From contig OY970177.1 of NCBI GenBank assembly GCA_963707975.1, positions 2,108,001 through 2,172,000 on the forward strand: DNA of 64,000 nucleotides. The letters run 5' to 3'. Source of the DNA: CAVVXX01 sp963707975. Its GTDB lineage: Bacteria; Pseudomonadota; Alphaproteobacteria; Micropepsales; Micropepsaceae. The position numbers were made by a program, and so were the translations under genes. Positions 7,014 through 14,464 of this stretch are shown here, one piece after another. The notes below the pieces were generated by a model that did not search any database, had not been told where the DNA came from, and saw only the letters and a program-made list of their open reading frames with translations. Each line of letters opens with the position of its first letter. Position 1 is the stretch's first letter.

Positions 7014-7184
7014 TCAACGCGCTTTGCTAGGTTTCTGGCTGGTGGCCTTTACCCGACTCGGCTTCGCCTTGCGGTGCTGAGGAGGGGACTTGCCAAGCGA
7101 CCGGACGCCATCTTCAAACCGCTTCCATGCGTCTGGATGCAGCTCAATGTCCGCCAGCCCAGTTTTTTTCTTCGGCTTGTTCAT
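7014..7184 (-). CDS. Small basic cargo protein
   Basis: 56 residues from ATG 7184: MNKPKKKTGLADIELHPDAW, then KRFEDGVRSLGKSPPQHR and a basic KPSRVKATSQKPSKAR tail. The ELHPDAWxRFxxxV...SPPxHR pattern is a recurrent small alphaproteobacterial hypothetical. It is divergent from the HEPN-like gene with only 12 bp between starts, which resembles the pairing of a toxin with a small basic regulator. That pairing is inference. Confidence 0.55.
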   Translation of the reverse strand: MNKPKKKTGLADIELHPDAWKRFEDGVRSLGKSPPQHRKAKPSRVKATSQKPSKAR

Positions 7185-7196
7185 TGGCGATGATCC

Positions 7197-7823
7197 GTGA
7201 CCGATAAGGAATTTCTAAAGGGCAAAGAATTAGATGACGCGGTTACTCCGTTCTATCGAGCATTAGGCGAAGCACTAGCCCGCTGGCAGCACGTAGAATC
7301 TTCCTTGTTTATTCTCATTCATGGAATCCTGCAAACCGAATACAAACTCTCTTCCACGATCTTCTTTCACATTAAAAGCCCAAGCTCCAAGCTGCAATTA
7401 GCGGATGAACTTTGTCAGGCTTACTTTCCCCAAGAAGTGTTGGATCAAGAGTGGAAGCCGCTCCTCAAGGAATTGGTTGCAGCCGTATCTGCTCGGAACT
7501 GCCTCGCTCATTTCGAGGTGAACTTTATCACGGACCTGAGCGCGCTTGGGGCAGGTGAGCCGCCAGTGGCACTCACGGTTCATCATCTAAATGTTCGAGC
7601 AGCCACAAAGGAATCATCACGCTCTGTGGCAACAGCAGGATTGGTCCTGTGGGGTCTGGACTATCTAAATGTGACGAAAGATGTCCTGCGGTTCGCAAAG
7701 CGGCAGTTTCCGGTTGAAAGGCTGCGCGCAGGCAATCTTCCGCAACGCATAGGGCAACTCCTGGGGACGTTCCCAGTGATGCCTCCAGGATCGCTGCAGC
7801 CGCCTCGATCATCTGAGGCGTAA
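7197..7823 (+). CDS. Passenger protein with HEPN-like RX4H motif
   Basis: 208 residues from GTG 7197. Helix one carries ALARWQHVESSLFILIH, and SARNCLAHFEVN places R100, N101 and H105 in the HEPN RN-x3-H arrangement. The W-x2-VE at the start of the bundle is common in HEPN-like cargo proteins. The same motif occurs in the distal passenger gene of element A, although the proteins are otherwise dissimilar. No signal peptide. The C-terminal 80 residues overlap a minus-strand ORF and look less protein-like after residue 190. A ribonuclease or abortive-infection role is possible but unproven. Confidence 0.6.
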   Translation: MTDKEFLKGKELDDAVTPFYRALGEALARWQHVESSLFILIHGILQTEYKLSSTIFFHIKSPSSKLQLADELCQAYFPQEVLDQEWKPLLKELVAAVSARNCLAHFEVNFITDLSALGAGEPPVALTVHHLNVRAATKESSRSVATAGLVLWGLDYLNVTKDVLRFAKRQFPVERLRAGNLPQRIGQLLGTFPVMPPGSLQPPRSSEA

Positions 7824-7863
7824 TGTCGGCTTTAGCACCGGCCTGTCTGGCTCTATCTGTCAT
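7573..7863 (-). CDS. Small ORF next to the element B right end
   Basis: 96 codons from ATG 7863, only 5 bp from the terminal repeat. The first 45 residues read like a genuine small alphaproteobacterial protein: MTDRARQAGAKADITPQMIE, then AAAAILEAS and VAEDCLRAAF. The rest is less convincing and lies opposite the C-terminus of the HEPN-like gene. One of the two overlapping reading frames may be extended by loss of a stop codon. Function unknown. Confidence 0.4.
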   Translation of the reverse strand: MTDRARQAGAKADITPQMIEAAAAILEASLGTSPGVALCVAEDCLRAAFQPETAALRTAGHLSSHLDSPDPTGPILLLPQSVMIPLWLLEHLDDEP

Positions 7864-7867
7864 TTTG

Positions 7868-7895
7868 GGTCTGCTGGTTCAAGTATATAATCGCC
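7868..7895. repeat. Element B right inverted repeat
   Basis: 28 bases, perfect complement of 4880-4907, ending ATAATCGCC directly against AATTATTA at 7896. Confidence 0.95.
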
Positions 7896-7903
7896 AATTA
7901 TTA
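7896..7903. repeat. Target-site duplication AATTATTA, right copy
   Basis: Third identical octamer. Host sequence resumes at 7904 (CACTTTGAAATCC). Confidence 0.92.
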
Positions 7904-8041
7904 CACTTTGAAATCCTAGGCCTATAAGAACCGCGCCTCTTGCTCGGTCCTTCATGGGCTTCGATTACAGCTGCTATGTCAGCCACATCGATAGAGAGAT
8001 GATACTGTGTCTCTGAGCGCGTGTGCTCGGGGGCTGTCTGA

Positions 8042-8611
8042 ATGTTCGAACACGTCACCATCCTACTTTCAATCATATTTGCCCTTGCGATGACTCACAT
8101 TCTGATGAGCACGACGGAACTCGTTTGGGCGCGCCAAAAGGTTCGCTTTTACGGACTGCATGCTCTTTGGATGGGCAATGCGCTGCTCGGCCTTCTGGTC
8201 TACTGGCTTACGATTTGGGACCTGGCGAGCGTCGCGCACTGGACGGGATTTGAAATTGTTTTCCAATTCCTTCCCGCGATCGTTCAGTACTTCGCCTGTT
8301 CGCTGCTTTCGATGAGGCGCGAAGGCAACGAAATAATGGACATGAAAGCGTTCTACGAAAGTCAGAGGCCTGCTATTTTTACGGCTTTTTCCCTGATGAT
8401 GATCACATCCATGATCCAGATCTATGTCGATCGGAACAATTTGGCGGGGCTTCATCCGCCCGATTGGATGGGCGCGGAAATTCCGGTATTGCCGATGCTC
8501 ATTGCCACATTGATCGCAGGTTGGGCCAAGCCACTCTGGCTGCAGTGGACCGCCGGTCTGTTTATCTTGGCTCTGGAAGTGTTATTCATAGCCTTTTACG
8601 TGGCGGCATGA
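8042..8611 (+). CDS. Integral membrane protein of unknown function
   Basis: 189 residues with about five hydrophobic helices: residues 5-22 (TILLSIIFALAMTHILM), 42-60, 72-92, 112-130 and 150-188. The opening MFEHVTILLSIIFALAMTH is typical of a widespread small alphaproteobacterial inner-membrane family without assigned function. No cofactor or transport motif is visible. It stands alone 138 bp right of the transposon pair. ATG 8042 follows GGGGGCTGTCTGA. Confidence 0.65.
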   Translation: MFEHVTILLSIIFALAMTHILMSTTELVWARQKVRFYGLHALWMGNALLGLLVYWLTIWDLASVAHWTGFEIVFQFLPAIVQYFACSLLSMRREGNEIMDMKAFYESQRPAIFTAFSLMMITSMIQIYVDRNNLAGLHPPDWMGAEIPVLPMLIATLIAGWAKPLWLQWTAGLFILALEVLFIAFYVAA

Positions 8612-8685
8612 TTGCTAAGGTCTTTACAGCAATGGGCCACCAATGCCTTGAAATACCCCTGCTAAGGATGTTCGGCTAGAATGAC

Positions 8686-8708
8686 AAAGCATTCCGCCGG
8701 AATGCTTT
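8686..8708. promoter_or_regulatory. Perfect 10-bp palindrome upstream of the secreted protein gene
   Basis: AAAGCATTCC (8686-8695) is the exact reverse complement of GGAATGCTTT (8699-8708), with a GCC spacer. No T-run follows, and it lies 20 bp before the next start. It could be an operator, a leader hairpin or a weak end signal for the membrane protein gene. Confidence 0.45.
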
Positions 8709-8727
8709 CACTCGTGGGGGATCACAC

Positions 8728-9045
8728 ATGGTACGCAGCCATATCACTCTCGGCCTCGCAGTCATCTCACTTGCAACTCCTTTCTCCGCCGCGCAGGCGA
8801 AAGAAAAAGTCAGCGTCAATTGTTTCTATGAATCGGGGCAGAACCAGACTCAGAAAATCTCCGACTACACCATCGTCAACATGCATGGGCCTAAAATTCC
8901 AAAAGGCACGGTAATCCATTTCACGCTCAACGCTGTGGCGGGCAAGGAATATACGGCGACCGTACCAAAGGATTTGGATGTGATGGACGACTTCTCGACC
9001 GGCGGCAATTATCCGCCCGGTGGTTGCCAAGCCTGGTGGGAGTAA
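8728..9045 (+). CDS. Small secreted protein of unknown function
   Basis: 105 residues. The signal peptide MVRSHITLGLAVISLATPFS is followed by AAQA and a likely cleavage before KEKVSVNC. The mature protein of about 80 residues has two Cys (KVSVNCFYES and PPGGCQAWWE) that could form a disulfide. It is otherwise β-rich, with DYTIVNMHGPKIPKGTVIHF resembling a small β-sandwich. The RBS GGGGGA precedes ATG 8728. It converges on the MBL gene with only 4 bp between stops. Function not recognised. Confidence 0.65.
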   Translation: MVRSHITLGLAVISLATPFSAAQAKEKVSVNCFYESGQNQTQKISDYTIVNMHGPKIPKGTVIHFTLNAVAGKEYTATVPKDLDVMDDFSTGGNYPPGGCQAWWE

Positions 9046-9049
9046 TAAC

Positions 9050-9862
9050 CTAAAGCGAAGTCACGATTTCTAGCCCGTCATAAGCGGGCACGACGCCCTT
9101 GGGCAGCTCGAGCATCAGTGTCTCGTAATCAAGGCTGGTGTGCAGATTTGTGATGATCGCGCGTTTGGGCTTCACGCGCGCGATCCATTTCAACGCGGTT
9201 TCGACATTGGCATGTGTTGGGTGCGGCTTGTATTGCAGCGCGTCCACGATCCAGCATTCAACGCCTTCCAGCGCCGCGAAAGCATCTTCGTCTAGCTCAT
9301 TGACATCGCTGGAATAAGCGATCGCGCCAAAGCGGTAGCCAAGGGAGCGCGTCCCGCCATGCTCCTGCCAGAACACGCGCACGGGGACGGGGCCGCCCTC
9401 CCCCGCAATCCCGAACGGCAGAAACGGCTCGCGGATGACATGGGCAGTGACGATGGGCTTGTAGACGCTGCCTTCGGGCTGGCTGAAGCAATAACCAAAA
9501 CTGCCAGTGATGAGTTCGAGCGTTTCTTCGTCGCCGTAGACATCGACCGGGCGGCGCGCGTGAAGGGCGAACGGGCGCAAATCGTCTATGCCGTGTGTCT
9601 GGTCGGCATGGCTGTGGGTGAGCAGCACTGCATCGAGGCGCGCCACTCGCGCCGCCAGCAATTGCTCGCGCAAATCGGGCGAAGTGTCCACCAGCACGGT
9701 CGTCGCCCCGCGCCGCACCAGGATTGAACAACGCCGCCGCCGGTTCTTCGGATTATGGGGATCGCATGCGCCCCAGTCGCCTGCTCCATCGGGGCCGCCC
9801 AGGCGCGGCACGCCGCCGGACGAGCCGCTGCCCAAAATGGTGACGGTGAGTTGGCCGCTCAT
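9050..9862 (-). CDS. MBL-fold metal-dependent hydrolase, PhnP-like
   Basis: 270 residues. TILGSGSSGGVPRLGG opens the fold, and LLTHSHADQTHGIDDLRPF carries the metal-binding HxHxD-type motif with Q for the usual second H. H residues in QYKPHPTHANVETAL and TNLHTSLDYETL supply the rest. The group cleaves phosphodiesters such as cyclic phosphates. The gene overlaps tatD by 4 bases (ATGA), so the two are translationally coupled in the rlpA-to-MBL run. Confidence 0.88.
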   Translation of the reverse strand: MSGQLTVTILGSGSSGGVPRLGGPDGAGDWGACDPHNPKNRRRRCSILVRRGATTVLVDTSPDLREQLLAARVARLDAVLLTHSHADQTHGIDDLRPFALHARRPVDVYGDEETLELITGSFGYCFSQPEGSVYKPIVTAHVIREPFLPFGIAGEGGPVPVRVFWQEHGGTRSLGYRFGAIAYSSDVNELDEDAFAALEGVECWIVDALQYKPHPTHANVETALKWIARVKPKRAIITNLHTSLDYETLMLELPKGVVPAYDGLEIVTSL

Positions 9863-10638
9863 GGCTGCTTTATCTTCGCGAACAGCCGGAAGAAGTTTGC
9901 GGTGGTAGCATCGGCCAGTGCACCTGCGCTCACGCCTTTCAGTTCCGCCAGCATGGCGGCCGTGTGCACGACAAAGGCCGGCTCGTTGCGCTTGGCCCGC
10001 ACGGGTTGTGGCGCGAGGTAAGGCGCATCCGTTTCCACCAGCAGGCGCTCAAGCGGCACCTCCTTCAGGGTCGCCCGCAGATCTTCGGCTTTCTTGAAGG
10101 TGGCGATGCCTGAGACCGAAATATAGAAGCCCAAATCGAGCACCGCGCGCGCGAGCCGCGATGTGCCGGTAAAGCAATGGATGAGGCCGGGGAATGCGCC
10201 CCTTCCCAGCTCCTCCTGTAAAATCGCAATCGTGTCGTCCTCGGCGTCGCGTGTGTGAACGACAAGCGGCAATTGGCTTTCGCGGGCAGCGACGATGTGG
10301 ACACGGAAATCGGCGATTTGCGCCTCACGCGGGCTGTGATTGTAATAATAATCGAGCCCGCTCTCGCCGAAGCCTACCACTTTCGGATGCTTGGCCCATT
10401 TCAGCAGCGCCTCAGGACCCTTGAGCGGCTCAAGCTTGGCTTCATGTGGGTGAACGCCGACAGTGCAATGGATGTCGGGCGCACGTTCGGCAACCGCCAG
10501 CACGCCCGGAAACCTGGCAAGCTCAGTGCCAATGGTAAGGAAATGACCCACACCTGCTGCCCGCGCGCGCGCCAATACGGCCTCCAACTCGGGCGCAAAT
10601 TCTGGAAAATCGAGGTGGCAGTGGCTGTCAACCAGCAT
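9859..10638 (-). CDS. tatD: TatD-family metal-dependent DNase
   Basis: 259 residues, usual length. MLVDSHCHLDFPE holds the first metal-binding HxH. GESGLDYYYNHSP, LVVHTRDAEDD, IHCFTGTSRLARA and VETDAPYLAPQPVR are the signature strings of the TIM-barrel TatD nucleases, which act as 3'-5' exonucleases or AP-type nucleases in DNA repair. It lies directly after holB (14-bp gap). The usual metG gene of this alphaproteobacterial cluster is absent between holB and tatD. Confidence 0.93.
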   Translation of the reverse strand: MLVDSHCHLDFPEFAPELEAVLARARAAGVGHFLTIGTELARFPGVLAVAERAPDIHCTVGVHPHEAKLEPLKGPEALLKWAKHPKVVGFGESGLDYYYNHSPREAQIADFRVHIVAARESQLPLVVHTRDAEDDTIAILQEELGRGAFPGLIHCFTGTSRLARAVLDLGFYISVSGIATFKKAEDLRATLKEVPLERLLVETDAPYLAPQPVRAKRNEPAFVVHTAAMLAELKGVSAGALADATTANFFRLFAKIKQP

Positions 10639-10652
10639 TGTTCAAGTTAAAT

Positions 10653-11723
10653 CTAAGATGCTGCGCCACTCTGCCGTTTCGCGGCGTTCAAGGCCAGCGC
10701 GGATGAAAGCACTGTCTGGCGCGGGTCGAGATGCAGCGCGTCTGCGCGAGCAAAGAGCGCGTTCAGCCGTTCCCAGGTTTCCACCCAGCGGTCGAGGCCT
10801 GCGCCCTCGCCCTTTTCGGCACGGGCGCGAACGCGTGCGGCCAAAGCCCGGCACAAAAACTGGCCGAAATGATCGAGTGCGTCGTCATGGCCGCGCATGA
10901 TGCGATCAGCGAGCGACAGAATCGCCGGAATGTCGGGGGGCTCGCGCGTCTCCAGCAAGCTTTCCGCCTGACGTGCGAGTTCTAGCCCCTCCTCCGAAGC
11001 GAGCCGCAAGGCAAGCCCAAGCGAGCCCTCGGCAAGTTCGGCCAGGCTTACGCGATCCTTTTCGCTCATCTCCGGCAAGCGTTCGGCAAGTTCGGCGCGA
11101 AGCGTTTTATCGTCCAATGGCCTGAGATCGAGCCGTTGGCAGCGCGAACGGATGGTCGGCAGCAAACGCCCGGGCGCATGCGCCAGCACGAGCAAAACCC
11201 CGCGCGGCGGCGGCTCTTCCAGATTCTTCAGCAGCGCGTTTGCCGCCTCTTCGTTCATATCGTCCGCGGTGTCGAGAATGGCGACACGCCAGCCGCCCGA
11301 GGCTGAAGTAAGTCCGAAGAAGCCCGACAGTCTGCGTATTTCATCAACTTTGAGAGCCGTCGGCAGTTTGCCCTTTTCGTCGGCGTGGCGCGCCAGCACC
11401 AGGAGGCCTGGATGCGCGCGCGCCTCGATAAGCTTGACCACAGGATCGTTCGAGGCCACGGCAAGATCGGCTGGGCCTTCGGCATTCGCGCCATAACGCA
11501 GCAAATAGCGCGCGATCCTGTAAGCCAGCGTCGCCTTGCCCACACCGGGCGGGCCGGTGATGAGCCATGCCGATGGCACGCGGCCACCACGAATGGCGTG
11601 CGCCGCGCGGGCCAGCGCCTGATCCTGTCCCACGATGCGATAGGTTTCGCGCGGATGGGGTTGACCCTCGATGCGGTCGGCTTCGGGTGGCGGCGTGTCG
11701 ACCATTTTCGCGCGGCGGGTCAT
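10653..11723 (-). CDS. holB: DNA polymerase III delta' subunit
   Basis: About 356 residues of a clamp-loader subunit. The AAA+ P-loop is GPPGVGKATLAYRIARYLL. DEIRRLSGFF, DTADDMNEEAANALLKNLEE and the sensor region RSRCQRLDLRPL follow. The delta' subunit pairs with delta, gamma and tau to load the β clamp. ATG 11723 is preferred because it overlaps the tmk stop as ATGA; an ORF start ten codons upstream would lie inside tmk. The Cys zinc cluster seen in many delta' proteins is not evident, as is usual in alphaproteobacteria. Confidence 0.92.
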   Translation of the reverse strand: MTRRAKMVDTPPPEADRIEGQPHPRETYRIVGQDQALARAAHAIRGGRVPSAWLITGPPGVGKATLAYRIARYLLRYGANAEGPADLAVASNDPVVKLIEARAHPGLLVLARHADEKGKLPTALKVDEIRRLSGFFGLTSASGGWRVAILDTADDMNEEAANALLKNLEEPPPRGVLLVLAHAPGRLLPTIRSRCQRLDLRPLDDKTLRAELAERLPEMSEKDRVSLAELAEGSLGLALRLASEEGLELARQAESLLETREPPDIPAILSLADRIMRGHDDALDHFGQFLCRALAARVRARAEKGEGAGLDRWVETWERLNALFARADALHLDPRQTVLSSALALNAAKRQSGAAS

Positions 11724-12352
11724 GGTGCGAGCAGCTCCTCGACGATCTGCCAAATCTGCGCCGCCACCGCGTCAGGCGCGCGATCGCCATCGACCATCAC
11801 GCAGCGCTCCGGTTCTTGCGCTGCGATATCGCGAAACGCCTTACGCAGGTTTTGATGAAACTCCGTGCCAAAGCGCTCGAAGCGCGTGCCGTTCCCGCTC
11901 CCTCGCGCATGCGCGCGCTGCAGGCTGCTCTCCGCCGGCATATCGAGAATGATTGTGAGATCCGGCTTGAACCCTTCGAGCGCAATTGTCTGCAGCTTGC
12001 GCACTGTTTCCTGCCCAAGCCCGCGCGCCACGCCTTGATAGGCCAGCGTGGAATCCGAAAAGCGGTCGCATACCACCCAGGCACCTTGCTGCAATTCGGG
12101 AAGAATGAGTTTCGTCACATGATCCGCGCGCGCGGCAAGAAAAAGCAAAGTTTCGGCCAGCGTACTCCAGCGATCTGGCGGACCCTCCACCAGCAGCTTG
12201 CGGATTTCTTCCGCGCCGGACGAGCCGCCTGGCTCGCGCGTCAGCACCACACTGACGCCGCGAGCCTGCAGCGTGGCGGCCAGGCGCTTGGCCTGCGTTG
12301 ATTTTCCGGTGCCTTCGCCGCCTTCAAGGGTGATGAATTTGCCGCGCGCCAC
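11720..12352 (-). CDS. tmk: Thymidylate kinase
   Basis: 210 residues. The P-loop is LEGGEGTGKSTQAKRL. TREPGGSSGAEEIRKLL is the DRX-type base-binding element, and VCDRFSDSTLAYQGVARGLG carries the catalytic DR(Y/F/H). It phosphorylates dTMP to dTDP for DNA synthesis. It sits between dacC (3-bp gap) and holB (4-base overlap), the standard alphaproteobacterial order. Confidence 0.95.
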   Translation of the reverse strand: MARGKFITLEGGEGTGKSTQAKRLAATLQARGVSVVLTREPGGSSGAEEIRKLLVEGPPDRWSTLAETLLFLAARADHVTKLILPELQQGAWVVCDRFSDSTLAYQGVARGLGQETVRKLQTIALEGFKPDLTIILDMPAESSLQRAHARGSGNGTRFERFGTEFHQNLRKAFRDIAAQEPERCVMVDGDRAPDAVAAQIWQIVEELLAP

Positions 12353-12355
12353 TGC

Positions 12356-13498
12356 TCAGTGACCGGTCAGCGCCTGGAAGCTGAGCCATATGCGGCCAAA
12401 AAGGCCGGTCATGGGCACATCCGCCGCGGCATAAACCGGAACCGTTCTGTCGGGCTTGTCCGGCGCGGAAACAACCAGCGCACCCACCTGATCGCGCGCT
12501 TTGACCGGCGCGGGCACCGGGCTCTGATAGCGCAAAGTCACCTTCATGTCGTGGCGGGCTTCCACATTCATGGTAACGGAAAGAGCCGCGCTCAATTTTA
12601 GCGGAACTTTATCCTGCGTGCCGCCCCACACATCGGCTTCACCAACAATGTCTTTCGGCGTGAACAGGTCATAGCGCTTGAAATCGCGGAAACCGATTTG
12701 CAGTAGGCGTGGCGTTTCCTCCGCACGCTCGCGTTCGGAATGAAGCCCGTTCACAACCAAAATCAAGCGGTGGCCGTTCTGCACCGCCGAGCCCGTCAGG
12801 CCAAAGCCGCCCGCGTCGGTGTGGCCAGTTTTCAGGCCGTCGGCGCCGATCTTGGCCTCAAGCAACGGATTGCGGTTGGGTTGATGGATGCCGCTCCAGG
12901 TGAAATCGGTCAGTGCGAAGTAAGGATAGTATTCGGGATAATCGCGGATGATGTGCGCCGCCAGCATGGCCAGGTCATGTGCCGACATGTGCTGGCCGGG
13001 ATCGGGCATGCCGGTGGCGTTGACGAAATGCGATTGCGTGAGCCCCAGTTCCTTCGCGCGCTTGGTCATCATCTGGGCGAAGCCGTCTTCCGTGCCGCCA
13101 AGCGCTTCGGCCACCACCACACAGGCATCATTGCCGGACTGCACGATGATGCCTTTCAGCAGATCGTCCACGCTGACGTCGGAGCCGACCATGACGAACA
13201 TTTTGGACTCCGAGGAATCCGCGCCTTCGCGCCAGGCCTTTTCGGAAACGTGGAACGTATCGGTGAGCTTGAGCGAGTGTTCCTTCAGCCGTTTGAACAC
13301 CAGCTCCACCGTCATCAGCTTGCTCATGGAAGATGGAGGCATCGGCGTGTCGCCATCCTTGTCGAACAGGATTTCGCCTGTATCGTAATCCATCAGAATG
13401 GCATGCTCCGCGCTGGTCTCGATTTCCGCCCGCGCGGGGCCCACAAAGGAAAACGCGAAAGCCGTTAGGCCAGCAAACAGTAAAATGCGCGTCTGCAT
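12356..13498 (-). CDS. dacC: D-alanyl-D-alanine carboxypeptidase (PBP5/6 type)
   Basis: 380 residues. A signal peptide spans residues 1-24 (ends GPARA). The serine-peptidase S11 motifs are present: SxxK in PPSSMSKLMTVEL, SxN in VQSGNDACVV and KTG in LKTGHTDAGGFGL. A β-rich C-terminal domain ends in a hydrophobic and aromatic helix (GLFGRIWLSFQALTG) for membrane attachment. It trims the terminal D-Ala of peptidoglycan stem peptides in the periplasm. Its position just after rlpA and before tmk fits a cell-wall and replication housekeeping cluster. The symbol is by analogy; dacA, dacC and dacD cannot be distinguished here. Confidence 0.93.
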   Translation of the reverse strand: MQTRILLFAGLTAFAFSFVGPARAEIETSAEHAILMDYDTGEILFDKDGDTPMPPSSMSKLMTVELVFKRLKEHSLKLTDTFHVSEKAWREGADSSESKMFVMVGSDVSVDDLLKGIIVQSGNDACVVVAEALGGTEDGFAQMMTKRAKELGLTQSHFVNATGMPDPGQHMSAHDLAMLAAHIIRDYPEYYPYFALTDFTWSGIHQPNRNPLLEAKIGADGLKTGHTDAGGFGLTGSAVQNGHRLILVVNGLHSERERAEETPRLLQIGFRDFKRYDLFTPKDIVGEADVWGGTQDKVPLKLSAALSVTMNVEARHDMKVTLRYQSPVPAPVKARDQVGALVVSAPDKPDRTVPVYAAADVPMTGLFGRIWLSFQALTGH

Positions 13499-13537
13499 CG
13501 CTTACTCCAGAATCCAAGAGCTAGCTTATAACAGGCT

Positions 13538-14464
13538 TTAATCAACGATGATGTGGACGTCGTTATCGCCAAGGCCCTGCACGCGGGCAAGCGTTTCGGC
13601 GGCTTGGGTGGGATCGGAAAATGGCCCAAGGCGCACACGGTAGAGCGGGCGGCCATCTTTCATGGTGGATGAAATGCCAGCACCCAGAGGTTTGAGCTTG
13701 GCCGCGACGCGATTAGCGTTTTCAATTGAAGTGAACGCTCCGGCCTGCACGAAGATCGCCAGTGACGCCGGCACGGGAACCTGGCTGACCTTGCCATCGG
13801 GAACTTCCGGTGCGGGCGCCTGCTCAGGCGGTTGCGGGTCGGGCGCGGGCAAACTTTGCACCTGTGTAGCTGGCGCATAGTGCACGCCCGGCACCGGGAT
13901 AAGGGTTGCTTCTACGACGCGTGCGGTGGGCGCCGCCGCAATAGCTGTGGCGACATCGGGCGGAGTGTAGGATGGCGGCGCGATTTTGCTGCCCTTCGCA
14001 TCGGCGGGTCCGACATAGGAAACGCGTACGGGCGCCAGGCCCTTGCCTTTGTAGCCAAGCAAATCGGCTGCGCGCTCGGACAAATCGATCAATCGCCCGC
14101 CCGCGAATGGCCCGCGGTCATTGACGCGCACGACCAGCGAACGCCCGTTTTCGAGATTGGTAACGCGCACATTGCTTGGCAGCGGCAATGTCGGATGGGC
14201 GGCCGTAAGCGCATTACGGTCAAAGACCTCACCATTCGCCGTCCGCCGGCCGTGAAAATCGGCGCCGTACCAGGAGGCGATGCCGGTCTCGTCATAGGTT
14301 GGTTGTTCGCGCGGGTAATACCAGGTGTTCTGGACCTGATAGGGCTCGCCTATTTTGTAGACGCCCGCCTGGGGCATCGAGACCGTGTTGCCGGAACCGG
14401 CACACCCTGCGGCGAACAGCGCCATACCACTCAAGGCGGCTACGCTACGCAACGCCCCAATCAT
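13538..14464 (-). CDS. rlpA: RlpA septal-ring lytic transglycosylase lipoprotein with SPOR domain
   Basis: 308 residues. The lipobox MALFAAGCAGSG puts Cys near residue 21. The double-psi β-barrel (residues about 60-150) contains GIASWYGADFHGRRTANGE, FDRNALTAAHPTLPLPSNVR and VRVNDRGPFAGGRLIDLSER. A Pro-rich linker leads to a C-terminal SPOR domain (FVQAGAFTSIENANRVAAKL...YRVRLGPFSD) that binds denuded glycan at the division site. It cleaves such glycan during septation. It heads the minus-strand run rlpA-dacC-tmk-holB-tatD-MBL. Confidence 0.93.
   Translation of the reverse strand: MIGALRSVAALSGMALFAAGCAGSGNTVSMPQAGVYKIGEPYQVQNTWYYPREQPTYDETGIASWYGADFHGRRTANGEVFDRNALTAAHPTLPLPSNVRVTNLENGRSLVVRVNDRGPFAGGRLIDLSERAADLLGYKGKGLAPVRVSYVGPADAKGSKIAPPSYTPPDVATAIAAAPTARVVEATLIPVPGVHYAPATQVQSLPAPDPQPPEQAPAPEVPDGKVSQVPVPASLAIFVQAGAFTSIENANRVAAKLKPLGAGISSTMKDGRPLYRVRLGPFSDPTQAAETLARVQGLGDNDVHIIVD

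Larger units (their letters stand above)
4880..7895 (+). mobile_element. Element B: passenger-carrying IS1595-like transposon
   Basis: A 3016-bp element with perfect 28-bp inverted repeats at 4880-4907 and 7868-7895 (outer end GGCGATTATATACTTGAACC, then AGCAGACC) and AATTATTA on both sides. The transposase is at the left end, starting 63 bp inside the repeat. Cargo: a possible 43-residue ORF (5853), a hypothetical (6002), a lipoprotein (6355, minus), a structured RNA segment (6800-6945), a small protein (7014, minus), a HEPN-like protein (7197) and a small minus-strand ORF (7573). The perfect repeats suggest recent movement. Confidence 0.95.

Noticed and set aside
12740..13468. 242-codon plus-strand frame opposite dacC
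   Set aside because: Shadow of a conserved carboxypeptidase gene, rich in His and Arg without domain features.
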